Assembly: GCF_008831285.2 (NCBI RefSeq)
Contig: NC_045149.1
Span: 1,366,001-1,430,000 of the forward strand
DNA from: Nymphaea colorata
Taxonomy: Eukaryota > Streptophyta > Magnoliopsida > Nymphaeales > Nymphaeaceae
Length of the DNA stretch: 64,000 nucleotides
Direction of reading: 5' to 3'
Below, in pieces: positions 37,229 to 48,475 of this stretch. The notes beneath the pieces are model-generated. The model was not told the DNA's origin and made no database searches. It saw nothing but the letters and a program-made list of their open reading frames with translations. Every line of letters starts with the position of its first letter. Within the stretch, counting starts at the first letter, position 1. The translations under genes and the position numbers were made by a program.

Positions 37229-37486
37229 GCTCTCTCTCTCTCTCTCTCTCTCGTATTGATTCTCAGAGGTGAAAAGAGGCGTCAGAAGGCCTCCAGAGGA
37301 TTCCAATCAAGCACAACGGGAATCAGGAATTTCTGAGCCTGTGTGATTCACTGCTCAAATCCATTTGTCGCGAAATTCCGAGAGGAATCAAGCTTTGCGT
37401 TCAGCGGAGCCGGAAAATCGGCTGTAGAGAAGGCCATTATCATCCAAACTGGTTCTTGAATATGACGAATAACGTAATGCGGGAAG
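37229..37486 (+). other. Probable first non-coding exon of the SAP30-like gene
   Basis: Begins with a (TC)n tract (37,229-37,252), typical of plant 5' leaders, and stays GC-richer up to a possible splice donor gggaag/gtagaa at 37,486/37,487. No long frame is open on the plus strand. A first leader intron would run from here to about 39,157. Splice use is inferred from sequence only. Confidence 0.4.
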
Positions 37487-39157
37487 GTAGAATGAACTGC
37501 TTTTCGTTTTCTTACTGGATTGGTGCGGATTGATTGTTCAGATGTTTCTTCGAGTCGAATTGGTAGTTTTTTCTGTTTCAACGGTGTATAATTTATGCAT
37601 CCTATGTGAGATCTGGGCCTTTGGCTGAGGTTTTAGTGTTTTCCGGCATGGGATTCCCGAATCTTCTGCGAAACATTGTTTCTTCTGTCCAAATTTTCTT
37701 TTTTGACTACTTTATGGGTAGCTAAACCTTGCATTTTTGCGATCTGGCAGTGCTTTGGGAAAAGGGTGGTTTTTTTTTATCAATTTTCTACTGTATTTTG
37801 GTGTTTGATGACCGGGAAGTGTGTCGCATTGCTTAGGAATGTAATTTTCGATTACTGAACGCTTTCGACAAAAGCGAATAGGCCCGAGTGTCCTTATTTT
37901 CAATGTAAAACTTAGACAGCTCATTATTTCTGCTGCAACTACTTCTCAATTACTCTAGCTGTTCACCCATTTCGCCTGAATCATGAATATTCGGGGATGT
38001 ATTTCCCCTACACGGAGATCTAAGTTTCTTCTTGCTCTTGTTTTTCTGATATGAGCTGTAATAATTTACTTCAAGATTTTAAGAATTGATTTTACTAATT
38101 TTCTTTTAGTGCGTCAAAAATATATGGGAACCAGTAGGCCTAGAGGGTGATCACCCGGCGTCTTCATGGGTTTACGTTGATGGAAATTGTATATGTGTGC
38201 TTGTGTGATTCCATTATACTGCATACAAGGAACGTTTATGAATGCAGTTGTTGTGATTCTAAAGTCTGAGTTTGTTAAATAAGTGTAGCTGTTGTCTTGT
38301 TTGAGTCAAGTGATTGTGCCGGAATTTGAATTTTCATATGTGATCCATGTCTCTGAAACGGTCAATGAAGAATTTAGCTCGTCTCCAGGAAGAATTTTAG
38401 TCCCTTTTGCTTAAACGAGAAGCATTATTTTTGTGACAGGGGTGAAATGAAATTGTTAATTACTTTGACCCTCGTAAAGCAATTTAGTCGTTGGACGATC
38501 TAGGTGCCCGAAATGCACCACGTTGATATTTTTGTTGCATGTTTCATCATGAAAAAACTATTGCAATCATAGGTTAAACATGCCAAGGTTCGCCAATTTT
38601 ACGTAAGGGAAAAAAAGCACAATTATTCTAAATCAGGGGAACTACTACTTTGTTTCTGCAACATGGTTGTCTAAAAATCTTGTTTACTAAAATGCATTTG
38701 TTTGGTTGAGTTTGCTGACTGACAGAAAGTTATTGGATCTGAAAAAATGGTTCAACTAAACGTCTGATCATAATTTTGCTATTTGTTCGATGGGCAAGCT
38801 TTGGTGATATGTTTTGTAGATGATTTGTATAACTTTGTCTTTATCTGTGACAATTATTCCTAAACTCTGGAGATTACCTTTTTTGCATTATCAGTAATTC
38901 TTTTAGTTGAAAAAAAATAATAAAGACAGAATCCTGTATTTGTTTTCCCTTAACGAGATTCATACTGATCATGGGTGTCATGTTACTAACGAGACCTTTT
39001 GCAGATATTGGCTTGTTTTTTTGCATCTTCATTATTTATTGACAGTTGGCATGCGTTGTTAGCATGTGAGGGAGGTTGTTTGATGCTTGGTCTTGTGCAC
39101 TTTTTGAAGATTGATGTATACACTCGTCTTAAATTTGTTATTCTTCTTTTGTTTCAG

Positions 39158-39345
39158 AAATTGGAAGTTGAAGTTAAGATTGATCCAAATCCGAAAAGAG
39201 CAATCACTTCCATGATTCATTTGACACCATTTGTTTCACGTTTCTGACGAGTACGACCTTGAATTGAGAGCTTTGAGAGAAATTATACTGAACAAATGGA
39301 AGTGGATTTTATGTTATTATTTCTTTACTGTTTGAACAGAATCCA
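39158..39345 (+). other. Possible second leader exon of the SAP30-like gene
   Basis: Preceded by a strong acceptor (ttcttttgtttcag, ending 39,157) and followed by a donor (cca/gtaagag). A short, CT-rich second leader intron (39,346-39,431) then ends attag just before caaatctggagcctATG. An in-frame stop at 39,425-39,427 lies inside this intron. The exon holds a short upstream frame. Its presence in mRNA is inferred. Confidence 0.35.
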
Positions 39346-39445
39346 GTAAGAGTTCCACATCTTGGTTCCTCGGAACTCTCTCTGTCTTTCTCTCTCTTCC
39401 CTTTGAGCCGTACTAGGAATTATCTAATTAGCAAATCTGGAGCCT

Positions 39446-41697
39446 ATGTTGTGTTCACCCCGTTCTCTCTCTCCGTGCCGTGAAGAAAGCGGAGATGAAG
39501 AGTTGTCTGTACTTCCAAGACACACCAAGGTAATCGTCACAGGAAACAACAGAACTAAGTCAGTCCTTGTTGGGCTTCAAGGCGTTGTAAAGAAGGCCGT
39601 TGGTCTTGGAGGTTGGCATTGGCTGGTATACCTTTCTGCCTTCTTTATTGTGTCCTTTTGAATTACTTTTTTTCATCGCGTCGTCTTTCATTTTAAGGTA
39701 ACTTTCACGACGAATGGACCTTTCAGGTTCTCAAGAATGGCGTTGAAGTGAAACTGCAGAGGAATGCTTTGAGTGTTATCGAAGCACCAACAGGAAATGA
39801 GGATGATGATGATGAATGTGATAACTCCTTTAGTAGTAGCTCTGATATTGGTAAGCCGTGTTCTTTTGAGCCATCTTTCACGTTTGTTTGCCTTTCCTTG
39901 TAGCGTTCAAGTAACCATCATCCCATGAGCATGAAGTTCTACTTTCATAGCCTGATATATTCCCCTTTAGTTGTGTTAGTCAATAAGTCCAAAACTGATG
40001 AATTGTTTTAACTGACCCTTCAGATATAATGTCCTTTGACCATATTCCCTTTTCTATCTAGGGTCGAGCATAGAGTTTCACAAACCAGTTAAGCCTCGGG
40101 TTCGGCATTCAAAGCCTTGGGTTTCTTCGGCAAAATCAACTAGCAGAAACCACTACAGAGAAGTACAGTCTGGAGTCCATAAACCTTCTACGGTATTTCT
40201 TTTCCTTCCTCTGTTTAATACTGAATCCTTGCATATTATCTCTGTTATCATTATCCACTTAAAACGAGCAGGGTCTGGACTATCGAGTCGGCCCCTCACC
40301 ATGTGAAATGCCAATCAGAACCTCAGATACTATACTGATAGTGACAACTTCGGTTTGTAATTGAAGGGATACTGTACGCCACGTGATGGCACATCTGTTT
40401 ACTATCCATTTTGTATTCAAACCTTCTAGGATATTTATTCTGGTTATATGTTCCTTGATGTACTTATTGTGCTTGTTCTGGTTTCTTAGAAGGTGAATCT
40501 AGCAAAGCTGGAGACTGCTGCACTGTGGAGATATTGGAGGCACTTTAATCTTGTAAGTTTCACTTTGCTTTTCAAACAAATACAACTCGCTCTGTCGCTC
40601 TCTTTCTCTCTTTCTCACGGCATCGACGAATTACAATGGCAGGTCGACATTAATCCAAATCCGTCCAAGGAACAACTGATCCATGCTGTTCAGCGACATT
40701 TCACATCGCAGGTACCCTATATTTTACAACAGGATACCACATGCTCATAGGTCATGATATCTGCATGTTTGCATTCAACGTATCTTTATCAATTAGCATG
40801 CACATGCATTATTTTGTAGTATCTTCCTGTTGCGACTAATGTCAAAATCCCGACAAGAACGTGGTCTAGCCAAGGGGGCAAAAATTCATATCATGTATTC
40901 TGTTGGGAGGTCCGAGAAACACAATTTTCATGAGAAATGTGGATTTAGCACATGTAAAATTGGAGAATGGAAGGGTGTTCAGTGGTTATAGGTTTGCAAA
41001 TGCCTTTTCTAATTAATGATGGTCGCTAACCTACACTGTCAAGGAGGAGACCAGACAATCACCTTCAGGTCCCTCTCCCATCGCAGGAAATACTCTCTAC
41101 TCCCAAAAGCATTATTATGGTACACGCCCAATTTAATCTGGAAAAGAAAGGTTTGTGAACTGCTCTAATCAATTCGTGTTAAGATTAGCGTACGAGCTGT
41201 TGGAGAGGATCAGCTTGGTTCGTGTCTATCCATTATGAGAAAATGTAAAAGCTAAGCCACTGAAGTGGGGAATCTTATCTTAACCCGATCGCCTTTTCAC
41301 GGACCAAATTTTAGGTTTTAAATTTAAGTAAAGGCATTAAACCTCCTTTTATGATGGTCGAGGCACGGGTGGTCCCTTCGTAGCATAGGAGATATGTTTT
41401 TCTGCACAGCTGGTACCATAAGGAACTGCCGGTGGTTGGGGGCCAGACAGCCGATTATTACGGCTTATCTCTGACAACGAAGGACAGTTTTGAATTGCGG
41501 ATGGGACCCGACCCCACGGGTCCATCTTCAGAAATGATCCGCATGAATGTGTCTAGTTAATGGGCTTTTTGGTATTATATTTGTCTAATCGTCCATCTTA
41601 TGTTCGTTGTGCTTTTATGTTTTAGCAATTGGACGAGTTTCAAGTGATCGTGGGGTTCATCCAATCGGCGAAGAGACTGAAGACCGCATGCACGTGA
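39446..41697 (+). CDS. AFR: SAP30-like subunit of the Sin3 histone deacetylase complex (AFR1/AFR2 type)
   Basis: Six coding exons, all with GT-AG borders and consistent phase: 39446-39625, 39727-39850, 40062-40192, 40490-40552, 40643-40711, 41626-41697 (639 bp, 212 residues). Residues 1-70 carry the conserved plant block SVLPRHTKVIVTGNNRTKSV, GGWHWLVLKNGVEVKL, then ALSVIEAPTGNEDDDD (into exon 2). A variable Ser/Lys/Arg-rich linker follows. Residues about 148-208 form the Sin3-binding SAP30 domain with ALWRYWRHFNLV, NPNPSKEQLIHAVQRHF and QLDEFQVIVGFIQSAKRLK. In Arabidopsis the homologues AFR1/AFR2 act in the nucleus with Sin3-type HDACs and repress the flowering gene FT under long days (known for the family). 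The start was chosen because ATG 39,446 precedes the conserved block by about 20 codons and an in-frame stop lies 21 bp upstream. No frameshift or premature stop; the last intron (914 bp) is the longest. It looks functional. Confidence 0.88.
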
Positions 41698-44589
41698 GCC
41701 TCGTTCCGATTTCTCTACCATCAAGCGCTAAGAGAGATTAGAAATTCAATTTGATGTATGTGTTCTGTATATACTACGGACTGAGCCTTGCCCTACCCTC
41801 TTTATTTGTTATGCCTTTTATTTCTACGGGCAGGGCAGACTGACGCACGCAGTTAACTTGAGATTTTGGTGTTTCTTTCTATCTTTTTCTCTCTCATGGT
41901 TATTGAGCATGCTATATCTTTTAAGTATGTTAAAAGTTCAAACTAACCCTAACCCTATTCTAATTTTGTAGACTATTCTTAATTTCTCATTATTCTTCAG
42001 ACCTAAGTAATCAGCATATTCCTTTAGAAAGAAAACATCTCTCCGTCTTGCATAGTCACAAACCAGGATGCTATGACACTCGCAACCTTTCTGGATTGAA
42101 CTTCTCCTAACTATTTAAATGCCATTTTTCAGCTGCAACATCAGGGAACCACACTGATTTATAATATCCGTCGGGCATTTGGTGGGTGTGTAAGAAATTA
42201 TGCAATGACCTTTTCACGACAGCGGAGGCCCACCAGATACAGAGAAGATAGCCCGCAGATACAACAAAATCCGGACAGTTGTCTTACCTTTGACGGCCGT
42301 TCCCCACCTACCATTATTTTAGCGCCTAAGTTTTTTTTTGAAAATTTTTGATGCATGACTAATTATCTGTCATATATGTGAAAGCATCCCACAATACCTT
42401 CTTTAAGAACGGCTGAGTGGCACAGTAGAGTGAACGGCGAAACCTAACGTATAGGACGGTAATGAAAGGCAATTTTTTCTACCAATTGAGTGGTAAAGAA
42501 ATAATATCAGAAAGGGCAGGGCCCAACCCCATGCTTCGATCACGTGAGCGCCTGTCAAGGGGCGTTATTGACTGGCAGCTAGCACTGACAAAAGCCAGCC
42601 TGTCGATGTGGCCTTACGCGTGACACGTTGATGCGTCGTACCATGGGTGCTGCGTTGATGTGGACGTTACGCTGCGGCAGTCTGACAGACCGCTTTTTTT
42701 CCGAAACCCCTTTTCTGTCCGAACCGTATCTCATTTTGAAAAGGCCCGTATCGATACTGGGACTCACTGACATGACGGGCCTGGTACAAGAATCTAAATA
42801 CCTCACGTAGGACTATTGTTTCACGGACGTCAGCACACAAGAGCTGCACGAAGCTTGGGGTGTAGATTGAGCTAAATATATCCAAGTCAAGGAGGTCAAA
42901 AATGGAACCGTATGAGACAAATATAGCCCCTCCCACTGGGTCGCTTTTCCAGCCGCCTAAAAATGAGCACCAGAAAAGCCTCAATGGCGTTTTGACACGC
43001 CAGCCTGTAGACGGTCAATCGTTGGTCTAAACACAAGAAAATTTAGAACCCCCTAGGGTTGGCAAGTTCAACCTGTCCTAATAAACTCACGGTTTCTGAC
43101 TTCTTCACAGTTGCTGATTAGCATAAACAATATGAGAACTCACAAGTTTGATTACTAGAGACACCATTCAAGAAGATGAGTCTTATAAGATCCTTAGCCT
43201 TCAATCTCGTTCCAACAACGCAAGGCCCTCCTGCCATACCAGAAGACCAACGCAGTGCAGTATTGGCCTAACATCTAGCAGAAGATAAAATGTGTAGTAC
43301 CCAGTCACTCAACCATTCACTTTTCTTGCTACCACCGGCTCTACTTCGCCGATGTCATCACCACTACTTCACTACCACATCCATTTCACCGTCACTATCA
43401 TGCCTCCTACAGCAAGCTGACATTGTTGTCACCACCACTTTGTCACTACAACTACTATCACTGCTTCACTACCTCCGCCAGAGCCATGGCCACCACCATG
43501 ATTAGCATTGCTACTTGTATCAACCTCATTCTTTTCATCAAGTTTAAACTAATCCTCATTGGAAGACTTTCTCATCAACTAAAGCACAGCACTTCACCCA
43601 CCCATCATGTAATTGTTCACAACAATAACCAAAAGTGCGGCCTCAAAGGGGTTTAGCATAGTAGAGACAGGCCTCAGCAGGGGCCTCAGCTGTTAAAACA
43701 ACAGTCGCACATCAAGCTCAGTGGTGCTCTCTGACAATCCTTAAAGCATGTAAAGGCCTTAAAAGTGGGGGTACCAGCCACGGGATGTTATCAACCTAGG
43801 CGGGCCACTAAGTCTCTCGATCCCTTTACAATAATTTGTGAACAAAAGGATAAATAAAAGTGGATGACCAAAATCTTAATTCCAAGAGAAACTTAGCAGT
43901 CCAATGGTAAGTGCATATCAATAAGATAAGCAAGAAGTTGTTTAGAGAAACTTCAAGTAATAGGAGTACATGACCCAAAGGCCGCTAGGTGAAAAAGAAG
44001 AGGGTAGACAGCAGCTAGCAGCTTGTTTTAGAACTTTCATTTACATATGAGAACATGCAAATTGATATTTGATCCATTTATGCAACTAACAGTTTAACTT
44101 TACCGGCCATGGGGTGCTTTCTGGTCGCTTAGGTCAGGTTCTGGCCAGTCTTTTGAAATCCAACAGCAAGATGAATTCAAAACATTAAATCTATATACAG
44201 GAAAAAGAAATCACAGAAAACGAAGGTGTGTAAGACATTTGATAAGGGACCAAAATCATGGCACCATAAACTTCAAAACTAAGGGGCCACAAAATCACAT
44301 ACACACACTCGATTTCGGTAAATTTTATTGCACTTATATAGATTTCAACTATCCAACCTCACCTGTGGAGATGGACTTTTGGAAAATAGCTGCCATCAGC
44401 TGTGTGAACGAGTTGGTTCTGGTTTGTTCACTCTTCTCCTTCACATAGTTGTGTGTGTGTGTGTATATAACAGAGAGAGAAACACACACACACACACACA
44501 CATTAAGAATGGTTCAACCAGTTCTATTTTGAGAATGGTATTTTCACTCCCTCTTCTCTCTCACCTAGGGTTGCTGGACGTGAACCTTA
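41698..44589. other. 3' flank of the SAP30-like gene and intergenic sequence
   Basis: The 3' UTR presumably lies in the first few hundred bases. Bases 42,380-43,030 are GC-richer with overlapping frames (up to 105 codons, minus strand) that have no domain. At 43,290-43,500 there is a cryptic (CAC/ACT) trinucleotide-like tract. (TG)n lies at about 44,449-44,464 and (CA)n at 44,482-44,503. No other gene recognised. Confidence 0.4.
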
Positions 44590-44720
44590 GGGGCTGTTTG
44601 GCATAGAATAACTACATACTATTATATGAAGTTTAACCATAAAATAGACAGATTCATCGCTATTTTAGTAGTTATATTCATGTAACAGTACGCAACTATT
44701 CCCACTACCAAACAGCTCCC
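44590..44720. mobile_element. Short MITE with GGGGCTGTTTGG ends
   Basis: The left end ggggctgtttggca and the right end read on the minus strand, gggagctgtttggta, are inverted repeats (about 12 of 14 with one indel), enclosing about 130 AT-rich bases. GGSCTGTTTGG ends are common in plant MITEs of the hAT and PIF/Harbinger groups. No clear target duplication, so the superfamily is open. Confidence 0.6.
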
Positions 44721-44954
44721 AAGCAACTTATGTCAAGAGAAAATGACAGTAACTTAATTTGAATGCTCAAATATCTTTATCACTTCTTAGTTATTACTAA
44801 AAAGGTTTTACAAAAACTGATCTTACAAAAATCTTAACCCTATCATCAAAATTTACATGAGAGTCATTGAGTATTATTACCCAGAGAATACATCAAAGAA
44901 AGTAAAACAGCTGGCTTAATATATGCTAAGTTCAATTGTGAGATCTACATAAAC

Positions 44955-45094
44955 GAACATTTTCTTTTTTGAGATTTAAGTTGTCTGGGATATATTAACT
45001 CGTCTTTGTTACATATACATATATATATATAGATAGATACAAACAATTTCTTTTTGAGATTTACGTTGTGTGGGATATATTAACTCATCTTTGT

Positions 45095-45118
<24 letters not shown>
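44955..45118. repeat. Tandem duplication ending in (TA)n
   Basis: The stretch tttttgagatttaagttgt...ggatatattaactcgtctttgtta (about 44,969-45,012) is repeated at about 45,053-45,096 with few changes, each copy ending in a (TA)n run. The duplication therefore includes the microsatellite edge. Confidence 0.65.
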
Positions 45119-45135
<17 letters not shown>

Positions 45136-45263
45136 GTGAGATCCTCTATCCATCTGGATCTCCGTCCAATCAAGGCCACCCAATGCAATAAGCCACTGGC
45201 AAAACCTACAACCAGTCTCCAATTTAACAATTAGTAGGCACAACTTAGAAAGAAGACAGTGCA
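45119..45263. other. Unique segment flanked by (TA)n on both sides
   Basis: About 145 bp (starting with a GA run) sit between (TA)n at 45,095-45,118 and (TA)n at 45,264-45,282. The arrangement resembles microsatellite-targeted MITEs described in rice (micron). No inverted ends seen. Confidence 0.4.
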
Positions 45264-45388
45264 CTATATATATATATATATACATTCAACAAAACCAATG
45301 ACCTCAACACACACAAAAAAAAAAACTCCTTTTTCCCCTCAAGATAACTTTATCACATGAAGTACCAATCTGTCGATACTTTTGCATT

Positions 45389-45625
45389 TTATCTGGCATT
45401 TAGGGGTACTTGCAATGCTGTGTAAAAAGCTTTGCACAGAGTGAGATTAGGCAGTCAACCTGCTGCCAGTGACTTTATCAAGCTGCCTCTGCATATTGAC
45501 TCAACCATCTAAGCATCTCTTGGGAACTTGTTTATTACACTTCACTTTGTACATCACTTTTCGCACTTTGTACATCAACACTTCACTTTGTACATCATTT
45601 TAGCTGGCATTTAGGGGTATTTGCC
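45389..45625. repeat. Short direct repeats including cactttgtacatca
   Basis: The word cactttgtacatca occurs three times (about 45,542, 45,565 and 45,585), and a longer word ctggcatttaggggta(c/t)ttgc occurs at about 45,391 and 45,604. A segmental duplication with internal expansion is the simplest reading. Confidence 0.6.
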
Positions 45626-45629
45626 ATTG

Positions 45630-46662
45630 ATCTGTGAAAATACTGGCCCTGCTATCATCATATGGTAGGAAAGTGCAACACATCCTCATGGTGTGGAAAA
45701 TTGCTATAAGTTTCCATTTTTTGCCTCTTTTCCTCTAGATCAAAGTGCATGAGCTTGGATTTGGAATGATCAAAATTGCTTGTCCTTTATTACCATAAAG
45801 CCAAAACTCCCAAAAGAAAGATCTAAATTATTGATCATTTCATCCCTCCACGGCAAAGGGCTAGAAAAGTCAGCAGGTTAAATACTTTTGTGAAAGCACA
45901 AAAATGCTCATTTCATTTGTGTTACGGACATGCCACACTCTCCCCGTTCAAAGGTGCAAAGGTGGTATATATGAATCAAAATCAGCCAGTTATTGGGTGA
46001 AAATTTCTTTAAAAACCATAGCTAAAAATACCTGACCACGAGCAGTGATGGTTGATGATGGTTTATGATGCTTCTTATGATGCATTTTAAATATTTATCC
46101 ATCCAGCAAAATCCAGCAGCTAATAGATTTCTTCCTATACGTGTATATACATATCAAAAGAGAGAGATTAGTAAGAGACCCATAGGCTACGTTTTGAATA
46201 TGTGGTATTCCACTATAGAAGTAATCCAGAAAGTTCCACGGTGAAACAAAAGTGAAACTTGAATCCTGGGTGTTTTTGCTTGGTCCTGGTATTTTTGTTC
46301 TAGCAATAAAGTTCCAACTAAATAGGCGAAACAAAAGTACCATGTCATCGCACAAAATATGGCAGGTGGAACCTGATATTTTGTTCCACCTGATGACACC
46401 TAGTATTAAATACCTGACATTTTAATGTTGGACATTTTCATACCATGTATTCGAAGTTTCAAACGTGGTCATACAGAACCATCTTGGCCATTGATTTTTT
46501 CAAGATGGATGGTTGAGAGAAAATCAAGAAAAAAAAGTTGTTACTTAAATATTTTATTTATTTTTTCTCCTTAATTTTCTCAGTCATCCACTTTGGAAAG
46601 GGCAATTGCCAAAATGATTCTTTACAGGTCTCATACACCTACTAATTTCTCTCTCTCTCGCC

Positions 46663-46707
<45 letters not shown>

Positions 46708-47315
46708 ATTTCTCCAGCCAGCTTTAGCCAAAGAGTGTCCAAATGAGAAAGTACAACCCAAGAAAAACAAAAAGGGTGGGAGCGTGCATCAGGTGGCTGC
46801 AAAGAGAGGGGATTCCCACTTTATGTGGGAATCCACCTCTCTCTCTCTCTCTCTCTCTCTCTCTATGTATATATGTATGTATGATCACTTGCTGCAATTG
46901 GATAATTGATTTGAAAAAGAGAGAGATTGGATCGTGTATCTTTATGTCCTAGTGTTCCCTTGAATATAATCATCCCATCCAAGTGATTAAAATAATATGA
47001 TACATGTGATCTACATAGTTTGCTTAAAAAGACGACAAATTTCTTCTGAAAATCACAGCCTTTCAATGTATAAGAAGGAAAATACAACATCAAAAGATCA
47101 AAGGGCTATAAGGCATTAAAACTTGAGGGCTGCAAACCACTGCTAGTCAGCCAGTCACATGCACTAGTCACATGCCATCACTTCCAAAGTTTCTTTAAAA
47201 AATAAAAACTCAAACTAAGAACTCAGTTATATTCTCGTGAAATTATGTTTGAATGACATGTGAGTCCTTTGAAATATCTGATTAAACAGTTTACAATATT
47301 TTTCATACTGCAAGG

Positions 47316-47390
<75 letters not shown>

Positions 47391-48048
47391 TGATCAGACC
47401 TTAACACTTCACCATTGGATACACCCACAACTCTTTCTCTTTGTCACCTCATTTAGTGCTGAACAACTCTGAGCATTGAATAATAAGAGAGAGAGGAGGA
47501 GTGGTTGGAGTTGCTTGATTGGAGTTGTCTGGAACAAATAACATAAAGTATATTGGGAGCTACACAACTTCATATTCAAGGGAAAGAAATCATTAGTTGG
47601 AAGCATAGTCACAAAAAACGCGTTTTTTCTTTTTTGAAAAAAATGCAAAAAGTATGGGATAAATAAATTAGCTGTATAAAACTTAAAAACGCCATTTTTT
47701 TGAAAAAAATGTTAAAATGAAAAAAAATACGAAAAAACTTTTTTATCGCTTTTTTTTCCTTTTTTCAAGTTTTTTTTAATGTCAAACTGTTGTTTTCAAT
47801 TTCTAATTTTCATTTGTTGCAAATCTACTTATTTTTTTTATGTTTGTCCTATTAGTTTCTCACTTATTTTATTTTTCCCTCATTTTTAATTTTTTTAACT
47901 TTTTAAAAATTTATCGTATTTTTCCTTTTTTTCAAGCTCGCCACATTACACCCAAGAAGAACTCGTTCTTTGAAACCGAAGAATAACAACATGATCCCTT
48001 CAAGTTGAACAGCTTGTTTAAGTTGAGGCCACCAATTTCTAGTAGCAA
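45630..48048. other. Intergenic; microsatellites and small hairpins
   Basis: (TA)n at 46,666-46,705, (CT)n at 46,836-46,864, (TA)n(GA)n at 47,321-47,390. A 10-bp-stem hairpin, CAGGTGGAAC with its complement, lies at 46,363-46,392, with a second outer stem (tgtcatc, 46,343-46,349). A perfect palindrome ggattcccac/gtgggaatcc lies at about 46,810-46,834. Bases 47,600-47,935 are A/T homopolymer-rich. No gene recognised. Confidence 0.45.
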
Positions 48049-48475
48049 GTTGTTAACTATGTGACACGGATACGTGGGTTTAGCCCACGTACCCGCTCCG
48101 ATACGACAACACGTGGATCCGGATACGGGACACGGGTGGGTACGAGCTGGATCGGGTCTAGGTCAGACCCGATCGGAACCAAAAAATAAACCCGACTTTA
48201 TCTCGAACAGCATCGTTCTCTCCACTTCACCAGCGACAGTTTCTGCAGCAGAGCATCGACAACTATGGCTGGCAACGACGACGACGACGTCTGACGATCC
48301 ATGGCGACGTCTGATGGTGTCCGGTGGCAGCCGGCAACAAGCAGGTAAGTGTTTTCTTTCTTTTTTTTTCTTTTCGATATTAGAACTTAGGTTTCCATGT
48401 TCTTGATTTGGGTTTTTTTTTTTTTTGGATTTGCCTATTTGGGGATGTTTTTGTTTGAAGATTGGACGGTTAATC

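Noticed and set aside
39158-39247. KLEVEVKIDPNPKRAI frame as a coding exon of the SAP30-like gene
   Set aside because: It ends at a stop (39,245-39,247) and the conserved plant N-terminus starts later at 39,446; kept only as a possible leader exon.
41941-41958. Interstitial telomere repeat
   Set aside because: Only two ccctaa-like units (aaccctaaccctat); too short to mean more than a chance telo-box.
42579-42984. Overlapping frames at 42.6-43.0 kb as a gene
   Set aside because: Open on both strands owing to higher G+C; no recognisable domain, no splice pattern, no start context.
44590-44720. Target duplication for the GGGGCTGTTTGG MITE
   Set aside because: Flanks gaacctta and caagcaac do not match convincingly; superfamily left open.
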